In this document: positions 1 through 7,598 of the stretch, in pieces | Layout: every line of letters starts with the position of its first letter | Numbering within the stretch: position 1 is the stretch's first letter | NCBI GenBank assembly: GCA_903854305.1 | Contig: CAINWC010000424.1 | Span: 1-13,330, forward strand | Direction: 5' to 3' | Length of the DNA stretch: 13,330 bases | Source of the DNA: an uncultured Pseudomonadota bacterium | GTDB taxonomy: Bacteria > Pseudomonadota > Gammaproteobacteria > Burkholderiales > Methylophilaceae | The notes under the pieces: generated by a model | Databases searched by the model: none | Told to the model about the DNA's origin: nothing | The model's input: the letters and a program-made list of their open reading frames with translations, nothing else | Position numbers and translations under genes: made by a program

Positions 1-146
1 ATGGTAAAAATAATAACGATAACTTTCATACACTTAATTCAACTAAAACAATCAAGTGCTTTAAGAAATTTACTAGGTGATTGATGTCATTTAAAAAATA
101 TCCTAATTTTTTTGCGGTTTAACCGTTATTTTTAGCAATACGCTGC

Positions 147-172
147 GTTTTATTCAAAAGTTTTATTCAAAA
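147..172. repeat. perfect 13-bp tandem duplication
   Basis: GTTTTATTCAAAA occurs at 147-159 and again immediately at 160-172 with no mismatch. It lies in the AT-rich non-coding region about 420 bp before flhB. It could be a replication-slippage duplication or a pair of regulator sites on the same face of the helix. A 13-bp period is not an integral number of helical turns, which argues mildly against a classic paired operator. Confidence 0.8.
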
Positions 173-416
173 AATATTAAATACCAATGAACACAACCTT
201 AATTTTTTTTGCGCGATAAAAACATTATCGGTTTCATCTAATGAACAGTTATCGGCAGCACTTTAGTAAAATTTAGGGTAACTTTAAAAATAATTTTAAA
301 TAAACTCAAAATACTTTATATCCATCTGATTATTAACATAAAAATATTTAAAAATAATTCAGTAAAATGCTATTTTTTAGCACTTATGCGACCAATACGC
401 ACTTGTCGGCTTTAAG

Positions 417-437
417 AAAGGGCGGCTTTCACCCTTT
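417..437 (+). terminator. possible stem-loop terminator or leader hairpin
   Basis: AAAGGG (417-422) pairs with CCCTTT (432-437) around a 9-nt loop, and one more T follows. An alternative hairpin, GAAAG (416-420) with CTTTC (426-430), would exclude the first. The heptamer CGGCTTT occurs twice (407-413 and 423-429). The stem is short and the T-tract poor, so it is only a candidate: either an end signal for an unseen upstream gene or part of the flhB leader. Confidence 0.25.
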
Positions 438-589
438 TATTCCAAAGATGCAATCGCATCAATCCCCCTAATAATTGATACCAAGTAGTAAACGAACGTA
501 AAAGCTCCAAAAGTTAAGTGCTTAATTAATAGATTTAATGAAAAACATCTTGATTAAAACATCTGGACTTCACGAAACTGGGAATCGTC

Positions 590-1780
590 ATGGCTGAAGA
601 TAGCGATTTAGAAAAAACAGAACAGGCTTCCTCCAAGCGCTTAGAAAGCGCTAGAGAAGAAGGCGACGTACCTCGCTCGCGCGAGCTTGCGACTGTGACT
701 GTGCTATTCACCGCTGGCATGGTATTACTGATGATGGGTGACCATCTGAATCAGGCGCTAAAAAAATCTATGCGCGCTGGTTTAAGTTTTGATCGTGCCG
801 TTGCTTACGACCCAGTCGTGCTACTGGTTAAAATAACAGATGGCATATACAACCTACTCTTTGCATTTGCACCATTCGCATTAACGCTACTGTTTGTAGC
901 TATCGCGGCACCTGTACTCATTGGTGGCTGGGTATTCAGCGGCAAAGCGCTCGCACCTCAGTTTGGCCGATTAAATCCAATGAAAGGCTTAGGCAATCTA
1001 TTCTCCAGCACATCAGCGATTGAGCTCATTAAATCTATCGCTAAAACTGTTTTGGTGGCAATCGTGGCCTATATTGTAGTTTCACATGATATCGAACCTA
1101 TTTTATCACTTTCCTTATTGCCGCTTCAAACCAGCATTGCGCAAGTGAATAGTTTAATGCTGACTGGATTTTTATCGATTGTAAGCGCATTGGTTTTTAT
1201 TGCGGCAATTGACGTGCCCTACCAGCTTTATCATTACGCAAATAAATTAAAAATGACTAAGGAAGAAGTGCGCCAGGAATCTAAAGAGTCTGAGGGCAAC
1301 CCTGAAATCAAAGCTAGAATCCGTCAACAGCAACGTGAAATGGCTAGGCGCAGAATGATGTCCGAGATTCCAAAAGCGGATGTCGTGATTACCAATCCAA
1401 CGCACTATGCAGTTGCCATTAAATACCAAGATGAAGGCATGAGCGCACCTGTTGTGGTTGCAAAAGGCGCGGATGCCGTTGCTCTGAAGATTCGTGAAAT
1501 AGCGGCAGATAATAAAGTATTGATTATTGAGGCACCAAAACTAGCACGTGCTTTATACGCGCATACCGAGCTGGGCGACGAGATTCCTGCAGCGCTGTAC
1601 TCTGCTGTGGCTGAAGTACTAGCCTATGTATTTCAAATGCGTATCTTCAAAAAAGAGGGTGGCTATCACCCAGAAGTGCCTAAAGCTATACCAGTACCAG
1701 ATGCTTTAGATCCTCACAGTTTATTACCAGCTGCAAGCACCGTTAATAACGACCTGCCTGATCTAGGAATAACAGCCTGA
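590..1780 (+). CDS. flhB: flagellar export apparatus switch protein FlhB
   Basis: FlhB is an inner-membrane component of the flagellar type III export machine. It controls the switch from exporting rod/hook subunits to exporting filament subunits. The 396-residue product has the usual family layout. A charged N-terminus is followed by four hydrophobic segments at about residues 33-50, 89-116, 147-164 and 186-208, a long charged linker, and a cytosolic domain. The autocleavage motif NPTH is intact at residues 269-272, the same numbering as in Salmonella FlhB. The length is slightly above the usual 350-385, with the excess in a proline-rich tail beyond about residue 355. The ATG at 590 is preceded by GGGAA (580-584) at a spacing of 5, and the N-terminal sequence (EDSDLEKTEQ) is typical, so the start is well supported. 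It is the first gene of the plus-strand flagellar run. Its TGA shares its last base with the ATG of flhA, so translation is probably coupled. Confidence 0.97.
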   Translation: MAEDSDLEKTEQASSKRLESAREEGDVPRSRELATVTVLFTAGMVLLMMGDHLNQALKKSMRAGLSFDRAVAYDPVVLLVKITDGIYNLLFAFAPFALTLLFVAIAAPVLIGGWVFSGKALAPQFGRLNPMKGLGNLFSSTSAIELIKSIAKTVLVAIVAYIVVSHDIEPILSLSLLPLQTSIAQVNSLMLTGFLSIVSALVFIAAIDVPYQLYHYANKLKMTKEEVRQESKESEGNPEIKARIRQQQREMARRRMMSEIPKADVVITNPTHYAVAIKYQDEGMSAPVVVAKGADAVALKIREIAADNKVLIIEAPKLARALYAHTELGDEIPAALYSAVAEVLAYVFQMRIFKKEGGYHPEVPKAIPVPDALDPHSLLPAASTVNNDLPDLGITA

Positions 1781-3864
1781 TGAACTCGCTTAACTTACCC
1801 GCTTGGATGAATAAATTCGGTAGCCGCAATGTAGCCGCACCGCTCATTATCATATTGCTGTTGGCAATGATGATATTGCCACTACCCGCCATCATATTGG
1901 ATGTGTTGTTTAGTTTTAATATCGCGCTCGCAATCATGGTGCTGCTCATCGGCCTACAAACAACAAAAGCGCTGGACTTCATTGCGTTTCCAACCGTATT
2001 GTTAATGACTACGATGCTACGATTGTCACTCAACGTAGCCTCGACCCGCGTAGTTCTCACTGAAGGACACTCCGGCCCAGCGGCCGCAGGTAAAGTGATT
2101 GAGGCCTTCGGCCACTTTCTAATCGGCGGTAACTACACAGTGGGTATTGTGGTATTTGTGATTTTGACTATCATCAATTTCACGGTCGTCACAAAAGGTG
2201 CTGGCCGTATTGCTGAAGTCGGCGCACGTTTTACCTTAGACGCCATGCCTGGCAAACAAATGGCGATTGATGCTGACTTAAATGCAGGCTTGATTGGTGA
2301 AGATGAAGCGCGCCGCCGCCGTTCTGAAGTTAGCCAGGAGTCAGAGTTTTACGGCGCGATGGATGGTGCCAGTAAATATGTTCGCGGGGATGCGATTGCC
2401 GGCATTATGGTGATTATCATCAATATTGTGGGCGGCCTTATCGTGGGGGTAGTACAGCATGACATGGCTTTTGCCGATGCGGTTAAGAACTACACTTTAT
2501 TAGCGATTGGCGATGGTTTAGTTGCGCAAATTCCTTCACTCATCATTTCAGTCGCGGCCGGTGTGGTGGTATCACGCGTATCAAATAATGAAGACATTGG
2601 TGGTCAGTTGGTCACACAGTTATTCTCTAAAGCTAAAGTCATCTACGTAACGGCTGGTATTATCGGTGGCATGGGTGCGATTCCTGGTATGCCACATTTT
2701 GCGTTTCTAATGTTGGCGGCGCTACTTGCTGGCATTGCTTATGTCGTAGATGAACAAAAAAAATCAGCCGATGCTGAGCCTGTAGTAGAGGAAAAAGTAG
2801 AAGTCGTTTCAGAAACAGAAGAAGCGAGTTGGGATGATGTCACGCCAGTGGATTTAGTGGGGCTTGAGGTCGGCTACCGTTTGATTCCGCTAGTAGATAA
2901 AGCACAGGGCGGCGATTTGCTCAAACGCATTAAAGGATTACGCAAAAAATTCGCGCAGGAAGTCGGATTTTTAGCGCCGACTGTGCACATTCGTGACAAT
3001 TTAGAACTTAAACCTTCTAACTATCGCATCACGCTAAAAGGGGTTGATATTGCTAACGGAGAATCACATTTTGGTCAGTATTTAGCGATTGACCCCGGCA
3101 TGGTAACGGGCACTTTAGCCGGGCCTGCCACCACCGACCCTGCGTTTGGTCTACCCGCAGTATGGATAGACAGCGGCATGCGTGACGAGGCGCAAAACAT
3201 GGGTTACACCGTGGTAGATGCGGGCACCGTGATTGCTACGCACCTAAACCACATTATCTCTATACATGCTGCCGAACTATTAGGCCGCCAAGAAGTTCAA
3301 CAATTGTTAGACCACATCAGTAAAGATTCCCCAAAACTGGTTGAAGACTTAGTCCCAAAAGTGATGTCGCTATCAGTCATTCAAAAAGTGTTACAGAACC
3401 TATTAACTGAAGGTGTACATATTCGTGATATGCGCACCATCGTTGAAACGCTTTCAGAATATGCCATCCAGACACAAGATACTAATGAGCTGACCGCACT
3501 CGTTCGCGTGCAACTTGGCCGCGCCATCGTACAACAGCTATTCCCTACGGGCAACGAAGTAACGGTGATGACACTGGACAGCAATTTAGAACGCTTATTG
3601 ACACAGGCTATGCAAAGCAACGGCACTGCTGGTTCTGCGATAGAGCCTGGCATGGCAGAAACACTCTCAAGGCAAGCTGAAGCTGCGGCAAAACAGCAAG
3701 AACAAATGGGGATGACGCCGGTATTACTAGTATCTGCCCCGCTTCGATCTGCGCTCTCTAAATTTTTACGCCGCGCGGTGCCAAACCTACGCGTGTTATC
3801 TCACGAAGAATTACCTGATTCAAAAACAATACGTGTTACTAGTCTTATTGGAGGTCCAGCATGA
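1780..3864 (+). CDS. flhA: flagellar export gate protein FlhA
   Basis: FlhA forms the nonameric gate of the flagellar export apparatus. It couples proton flow to export and its cytosolic ring docks chaperone-substrate complexes. The 694-residue product matches the usual length of about 690-700. The N-terminal half (to about residue 325) is strongly hydrophobic with multiple membrane segments. It carries the hallmark FHIPEP-family stretches RLSLNVASTR near residue 70 and GARFTLDAMPGKQMAIDADL near residue 150. A charged, Glu-rich linker at about 328-350 leads into the cytosolic domain, which runs to the C-terminus. The ATG overlaps the last base of the flhB stop, and AGGAA (1765-1769) is its ribosome-binding site. 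The end overlaps the next gene in an ATGA arrangement, so flhA and flhF are translationally coupled. I see no truncation or frameshift. Confidence 0.98.
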   Translation: MNSLNLPAWMNKFGSRNVAAPLIIILLLAMMILPLPAIILDVLFSFNIALAIMVLLIGLQTTKALDFIAFPTVLLMTTMLRLSLNVASTRVVLTEGHSGPAAAGKVIEAFGHFLIGGNYTVGIVVFVILTIINFTVVTKGAGRIAEVGARFTLDAMPGKQMAIDADLNAGLIGEDEARRRRSEVSQESEFYGAMDGASKYVRGDAIAGIMVIIINIVGGLIVGVVQHDMAFADAVKNYTLLAIGDGLVAQIPSLIISVAAGVVVSRVSNNEDIGGQLVTQLFSKAKVIYVTAGIIGGMGAIPGMPHFAFLMLAALLAGIAYVVDEQKKSADAEPVVEEKVEVVSETEEASWDDVTPVDLVGLEVGYRLIPLVDKAQGGDLLKRIKGLRKKFAQEVGFLAPTVHIRDNLELKPSNYRITLKGVDIANGESHFGQYLAIDPGMVTGTLAGPATTDPAFGLPAVWIDSGMRDEAQNMGYTVVDAGTVIATHLNHIISIHAAELLGRQEVQQLLDHISKDSPKLVEDLVPKVMSLSVIQKVLQNLLTEGVHIRDMRTIVETLSEYAIQTQDTNELTALVRVQLGRAIVQQLFPTGNEVTVMTLDSNLERLLTQAMQSNGTAGSAIEPGMAETLSRQAEAAAKQQEQMGMTPVLLVSAPLRSALSKFLRRAVPNLRVLSHEELPDSKTIRVTSLIGGPA
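3850..3855 (+). promoter_or_regulatory. strong ribosome-binding site for flhF
   Basis: GGAGGT lies inside the last codons of flhA, 5 nt before the ATG at 3861. It is the best Shine-Dalgarno match in the run and fixes the flhF start, which overlaps the flhA stop by four bases. Confidence 0.8.
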
Positions 3865-5270
3865 ACATAAAACGATTTTTTGGCAAAAACTCACGTGAAG
3901 CACTCAGCATGGTGCGCAAAGAGTTGGGAGAAGATGCGGTCATCTTGTCTAATCGCGCAATGAATGGCGGCAATGAAATCATGGCTTTCAAAGAAGAAGA
4001 CATGAAAAATATGGTCGCTAGAGGAGAAGATCAGCACCATTCAGCAAATCAATTTGTGTCTGCATCCCTTTTGCCTTCTGCATCGCAAAGCAATGAGAAT
4101 AATGACCCACCCACCTTGTTGTCACTGCTCAATAAGAACAATGGCGATCAAGCGGCTGTGTTCAATACCAATAAAGCCAGACCTGCAACGCATGACATTA
4201 AAGCGCATGATGAGGTTAAGACAATTGAATTGACCAGAACAACCACTCCACTACAAGTGTCCAGAACTAATCAGCAAGCGGCGCAACAACCAAGCCTGCA
4301 AATGGCTGAAATGCTCAGTGAAATGCGTAACATGCGCAGCGTGATTGAATCGCAACTGACCACCATTTCATGGGGCAACATTCAGCAACGCGACCCTATT
4401 AAATCGCAGATATTAAACACCCTACTTTCAGCCGGCTTTAGTGCGTCATTATCAAGGCAATTGGCCGAAAAAATGCCAGCCAACCTAGATGCTGATAAAG
4501 CCACCGCCTGGATCAAAAGCATACTAGCGATTAATTTAAATACCATAGAAACTGAAACCGAGGTGCTAGACCAAGGCGGCATATTTGCCCTAATCGGCCC
4601 GACTGGCGTGGGTAAAACCACAACTACAGCAAAACTTGCAGCACGCTATGTGATGAAGCATGGTACGCAAAACCTAGGGTTGATTACTACGGATGCATAT
4701 CGTATTGGTGGGCATGAGCAGCTCAGAATCTACGGCAAGATTTTAGGTGTAATGGTGCATGCAGTAAAAGATGAAGCCGATTTAAAAATAGCACTTAACG
4801 AACTTAAAAACAAACACACGATTTTGATTGATACGGTTGGCGTGAGTCAGCGCGACCGTATGGTGGCAGAACAAATCGCCATGCTCTCTAACACCAAGAC
4901 GCCCATCAAAAAGCTGCTATGCCTGAATGCAACCAATACAGGTGAGACGCTGACTGATGTGATTAGAGCGTATAAAGGTAAAGGTTTGGATGGCTGCATT
5001 ATTACCAAGTTAGATGAAGCTGCAACCATCGGCAATGCCTTGGATGTCGCCATCCGCGAAAAACTCAAACTTTATTACGTGGCCAATGGTCAACGCGTTC
5101 CAGAAGATATACACATGGCGAACAAGCAGTATTTAATTCAACTGGCACTAAAAATGAGTTCGGCGAATAATCGCCCATTTCAATTTTTAAGTGAAGAGTT
5201 GCCATTTGTCATGGGTAGTACCGTAAACGCAGCGAATGCATCTCAATTATCGGAGATTAATTATGTCTGA
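3861..5270 (+). CDS. flhF: flagellar SRP-like GTPase FlhF
   Basis: FlhF is a signal-recognition-particle-type GTPase that fixes the site, and with FlhG the number, of flagella, typically at a cell pole. The 469-residue product has the three expected parts. The first is an N-terminal B domain, residues 1 to about 50 (begins MNIKRFFGKNSREAL), followed by a low-complexity polar linker to about residue 140. The second is the helical N domain, about 145-235. The third is the G domain from about 240. The G motifs are complete: P-loop GPTGVGKT at 246-253, TTDAYRIGGHEQL after it, DTVG at 324-327 and TKLDEA at 382-387. A C-terminal NGQRVPEDI segment is also typical of FlhF. The Val in DTVG (Ala in Ffh/FtsY) is common in FlhF. 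It overlaps flhA by 4 bp and flhG by 8 bp. Intact catalytic motifs suggest an active GTPase. Confidence 0.96.
   Translation: MNIKRFFGKNSREALSMVRKELGEDAVILSNRAMNGGNEIMAFKEEDMKNMVARGEDQHHSANQFVSASLLPSASQSNENNDPPTLLSLLNKNNGDQAAVFNTNKARPATHDIKAHDEVKTIELTRTTTPLQVSRTNQQAAQQPSLQMAEMLSEMRNMRSVIESQLTTISWGNIQQRDPIKSQILNTLLSAGFSASLSRQLAEKMPANLDADKATAWIKSILAINLNTIETETEVLDQGGIFALIGPTGVGKTTTTAKLAARYVMKHGTQNLGLITTDAYRIGGHEQLRIYGKILGVMVHAVKDEADLKIALNELKNKHTILIDTVGVSQRDRMVAEQIAMLSNTKTPIKKLLCLNATNTGETLTDVIRAYKGKGLDGCIITKLDEAATIGNALDVAIREKLKLYYVANGQRVPEDIHMANKQYLIQLALKMSSANNRPFQFLSEELPFVMGSTVNAANASQLSEINYV
5252..5255 (+). promoter_or_regulatory. ribosome-binding site that decides the flhG start
   Basis: GGAG at 5252-5255 sits 7 nt before the ATG at 5263. 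The upstream in-frame ATG at 5236 has no comparable site and would add nine residues unlike the family N-terminus. The ATG at 5263 is therefore preferred. Confidence 0.75.
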
Positions 5271-6102
5271 GTTTCAAAACAGTTTTCAAAACGATCAGGC
5301 CGCTGGGCTGCGCCGTATTATGGCCGCCCCAAAACCTAGAGTAGTGTCCATTATTTCAGCGTCATCCACCCAGGATCAGCCGCGCATGATGACTAATCTA
5401 GCCGCATCTATGCGCAGCCAAGGGTGTGAGGTGCTGATTGTGCATGCCTCAAAAGCGTCACGTGAGGCGAGTTATGACATCGACAAAATGCCGACCTTGT
5501 TTGACGTTGCCAATGAAACAGCGGCTTTGGCTGATACCATTAAAAAAACCAGCCAAGGTTGGTCTGTGGCTAAGATGCTACATAAAACGCAAGTGAATAT
5601 ACCGCTAGATAACGATGCTGGCATTGCACTTAACCATATATTTGATACGCTAGCGCGTGAGTATGAAATTGTTTTGGTCGATGCTACGCTCAATAATGAC
5701 TACCTTCTGCCCTTAAAAACGCTGAATGAAAGTGAGATTTTGATTCAACTTACACGCAATCCGGAATCAATTAAAGATGCTTATACGCTCATCAAACAAA
5801 TATGCAGCCAACTAGGCAGACGTTCATTCGGCATTATTGTGGATGACGCCACTGAGGCGCAAGCACAGGTGGTATTTAAAAACATTGCACAGGTCGCTAG
5901 ACAGTTTATGCAACTCGAACTGGAATTTTTTGGCGCGATTCCAAAAGATGACCACTTGACTAAAGCCGCAAAACTTGGCCGTTCAGTGATCGATGCATTT
6001 CCGATGGCGAGTGCCTCAACCGCCTTAAAGCAGATTGCACAGCGTTTAGATTATAAGCACTCCACATACGCCGCCGACACCAAGCGCGCATCTTTCATCT
6101 AG
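5263..6102 (+). CDS. flhG: FlhG/FleN-like MinD-family protein with degenerate ATP site
   Basis: FlhG (FleN) is a MinD-type ATPase that limits flagellar number by stimulating the FlhF GTPase and restraining the flagellar master regulator. The 279-residue product keeps the FlhF-activating N-terminal motif as NDQAAGLRRIM (10-20). It also keeps the family's C-terminal region, about 220-260 (FFGAIPKDD, then AKLGRSVIDAFP). The nucleotide site is not kept. Where MinD/FlhG proteins have GKGGVGKT, this protein has ASSTQDQP (33-40). In an ungapped alignment anchored on NLA, the P-loop lysine becomes Gln39 and the signature lysine becomes Ser34. The usual LLIDAD strand is LIVHAS (58-63). Asp140 of the Walker B strand remains, but the following AG is missing. 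The protein is probably a non-hydrolysing or non-binding scaffold acting on FlhF. The reading frame is intact and overlaps flhF by 8 bp, so it is not an obvious pseudogene. The start at 5263 follows the GGAG site. Confidence 0.85.
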   Translation: MSEFQNSFQNDQAAGLRRIMAAPKPRVVSIISASSTQDQPRMMTNLAASMRSQGCEVLIVHASKASREASYDIDKMPTLFDVANETAALADTIKKTSQGWSVAKMLHKTQVNIPLDNDAGIALNHIFDTLAREYEIVLVDATLNNDYLLPLKTLNESEILIQLTRNPESIKDAYTLIKQICSQLGRRSFGIIVDDATEAQAQVVFKNIAQVARQFMQLELEFFGAIPKDDHLTKAAKLGRSVIDAFPMASASTALKQIAQRLDYKHSTYAADTKRASFI

Positions 6103-6116
6103 GCCAAAGGTTTTTT

Positions 6117-6851
6117 ATGTACACAGCAAATGGCAAAAATGATAAAAAGAACGAGATGCTGACCCAACATGCGGTATTGGTCAAAAAACTTGCTTACCAG
6201 CTTAAGGCAAAGCTACCACCAAGCGTTGAGTTAGATGACTTGATACAAGCCGGCATGATGGGCTTGCTGGATGCGATTAACCGCTATGAAGATACGCATG
6301 GCGCGCAGTTTGAGACGTATGCTGCGCAAAGGATTCGCGGCTCTATGCTTGATGAATTGCGCAGTTCTGATTGGCTACCGCGCAGCGTACGCAAGAATAT
6401 GCGCGACGTAGAGACCGCCATCAGCCAGCTTGAACAAGAATTAGGCAAACCCCCTAGCGAGAGTGACGTAGCCAAAAAACTCCAGCTAACGCTGGAAAAC
6501 TACTATGTAATGCTCGGCGATTGTAGTGGTCATCAGCTACTTTATTACGAAGATTTTCACGAGTCAGAAAATGGCGAACACTTTCTGGACCGTTTTAAAA
6601 CTGACATATCTAATGATCCAATCAAAGGTTTGCTCGCTGGCGACTTTCGCAATGCCTTGGTTAGCGCCATTGACGCACTGCCTGAACGGGAAAAAATACT
6701 GATGGGTCTTTACTATGAGCAAGAACTTAATCTAAAGGAGATAGGCGCAGTGATGAATGTATCAGAATCACGCGTTTGTCAATTACATAGCCAAGCGGTC
6801 GCCAGACTTCGCGCAAATCTAAAAGAGAAATCATGGACTGGAGCAGCTTAG
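6117..6851 (+). CDS. fliA: RNA polymerase sigma-28 factor FliA
   Basis: FliA directs RNA polymerase to late flagellar and chemotaxis promoters and is normally held by the anti-sigma factor FlgM, which is not in this window. The 244-residue length is typical. Region 2 is clear at about residues 39-58 (LDDLIQAGMMGLLDAINRYE), followed by a typical FETYAAQRIRGSMLDELR stretch and the DWLPRSVR segment, which agrees with the FliA/WhiG type. Region 3 follows at about 100-125. Region 4 at about 188-232 ends in the helix-turn-helix (LKEIGAVMNVSESRVCQLHSQA). AAAGG at 6106-6110, 6 nt before the ATG, serves as ribosome-binding site. The gap to flhG is 14 bp. The 3' end overlaps the next gene by 19 bp. Confidence 0.97.
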   Translation: MYTANGKNDKKNEMLTQHAVLVKKLAYQLKAKLPPSVELDDLIQAGMMGLLDAINRYEDTHGAQFETYAAQRIRGSMLDELRSSDWLPRSVRKNMRDVETAISQLEQELGKPPSESDVAKKLQLTLENYYVMLGDCSGHQLLYYEDFHESENGEHFLDRFKTDISNDPIKGLLAGDFRNALVSAIDALPEREKILMGLYYEQELNLKEIGAVMNVSESRVCQLHSQAVARLRANLKEKSWTGAA

Positions 6852-7573
6852 GCGGTATAGCCATTGCCTTAATCGGCATTTTATTAGGGCAAGCCATAGA
6901 AGGTGGGCGTATAGGTTCATTAGTGCAGCCTGCGGCCTTTATGATTGTGCTATGTGGCACATTTGGCGCGGTGTTACTACAAACTAACACTAAAAACTTT
7001 ATCGCCGGTATTTTGATGGTGCGTCAGGTATTTTCAACACCCATTGATGACAGGCAAGCACTCGCCAACCGCGCAAACATGTGGAGTCATTTTGCGCGTA
7101 AAGAAGGTATCTTCATGTTGGAACCTTATTTAAAAAAGGAAACAGAGCCGTTCATCAAAAAAGGGTTAAGGCTCATGATAGACGGTACGCCACCGGATAA
7201 AATAAGAGAAATAATTGCAATTGATATGCACTTTTATGAAATACAGCAGCGCAGCGCAGTAAAAATTTGGAATGCCGCTGGCGGCTATGCGCCTACTATT
7301 GGTATTTTAGGCGCTGTACTTGGCTTGATTCATGTGATGGAAAATCTTTCCGACCCTAGCAGGCTTGGCAGCGGCATTGCCGTCGCCTTTGTAGCCACAA
7401 TCTATGGTGTGGGACTCGCAAACCTGATATTTCTACCGATATCAAACAAGCTTAGAGCCATCATTCAGCATGAGATGATGCGCCGTGAAATGCTGTTAAA
7501 TGCCTGGGTTTCTATTGCTAATGGCGACCACCCACGCATTGTTGAAGAACGATTACTCGCCTATCTACGCTAA
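6833..7573 (+). CDS. motC: flagellar stator protein, MotA family (MotC-like)
   Basis: MotA-family proteins form the ion-conducting stator with a MotB-type partner and push on FliG in the rotor. The 246-residue product is shorter than E. coli MotA (295) and close to the MotC/PomA-size class. It has two hydrophobic segments near the N-terminus (about 6-22 and 32-50), a large cytoplasmic loop, and two more at about 150-172 and 178-205. The loop carries R89 and E97 in RKEGIFMLE, matching the rotor-contacting R90/E98 of E. coli MotA. The two functional prolines are present as P154 (APTIG) and P202 (FLPIS). The ATG lies inside fliA, overlapping its last 19 bp, with a purine-rich GAGAA just upstream. 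I prefer MotC over MotA because of the size and the position next to fliA and a MotD-like partner, as in Pseudomonas motCD. The exact paralogue name is an inference. Confidence 0.92.
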   Translation: MDWSSLGGIAIALIGILLGQAIEGGRIGSLVQPAAFMIVLCGTFGAVLLQTNTKNFIAGILMVRQVFSTPIDDRQALANRANMWSHFARKEGIFMLEPYLKKETEPFIKKGLRLMIDGTPPDKIREIIAIDMHFYEIQQRSAVKIWNAAGGYAPTIGILGAVLGLIHVMENLSDPSRLGSGIAVAFVATIYGVGLANLIFLPISNKLRAIIQHEMMRREMLLNAWVSIANGDHPRIVEERLLAYLR

Positions 7574-7598
7574 TTTATAAACTCAACATATTACGATT

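Larger units (their letters stand above)
1..589. other. AT-rich non-coding region upstream of flhB
   Basis: No convincing gene is visible on either strand. The open stretch at the extreme left (positions 1-84, ending in TGA) gives only about 27 codons of low-complexity sequence. It has no recognisable family, so it could be chance or the tail of an upstream gene. The region is visibly much richer in A and T than the genes to its right. It contains a perfect 13-bp tandem duplication (147-172), a second 13-mer TTTAAAAATAATT at both 283-295 and 347-359, an isolated hairpin CGATAA/TTATCG at 214-230, a GATGC/GCATC hairpin at 447-460 and a stem-loop at 417-437. It presumably carries the promoter of the flagellar run that starts at 590, but I could not identify a sigma-54 or sigma-28 element. 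A weak sigma-70-like pair (TTGATA 475-480, TAAAAG 499-504, 18-bp spacer) is the best candidate and is not convincing. Confidence 0.6.

Noticed and set aside
1..84. A 27-codon open stretch beginning with ATG at the left edge
   Set aside because: It is short and AT-rich, with no recognisable motif; another frame over the same bases is also open, so it is not distinguishable from chance.
214..230. CGATAA/TTATCG hairpin next to a T-run
   Set aside because: The T-run precedes the hairpin on the plus strand and becomes an A-run on the other, so it is not an intrinsic terminator in either direction.
475..504. Sigma-70-like promoter TTGATA - 18 bp - TAAAAG
   Set aside because: The -10 match is poor and such matches are expected by chance in AT-rich DNA, so it is mentioned only as the best of weak candidates.
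4830..4841. DTVG instead of DTAG in the FlhF G3 motif as a possible loss of function
   Set aside because: Val at this place is common in FlhF proteins and the other G motifs are complete.
5236..5262. Longer flhG start adding nine residues
   Set aside because: There is no ribosome-binding site at 5236, the added residues do not resemble FlhG, and GGAG sits correctly before the ATG at 5263.
7574..7598. Possible sigma-28 promoter (TAAACTCA ... CGATTA) before the MotD-like gene
   Set aside because: The spacing between the two elements is several bases too short for a sigma-28 promoter.
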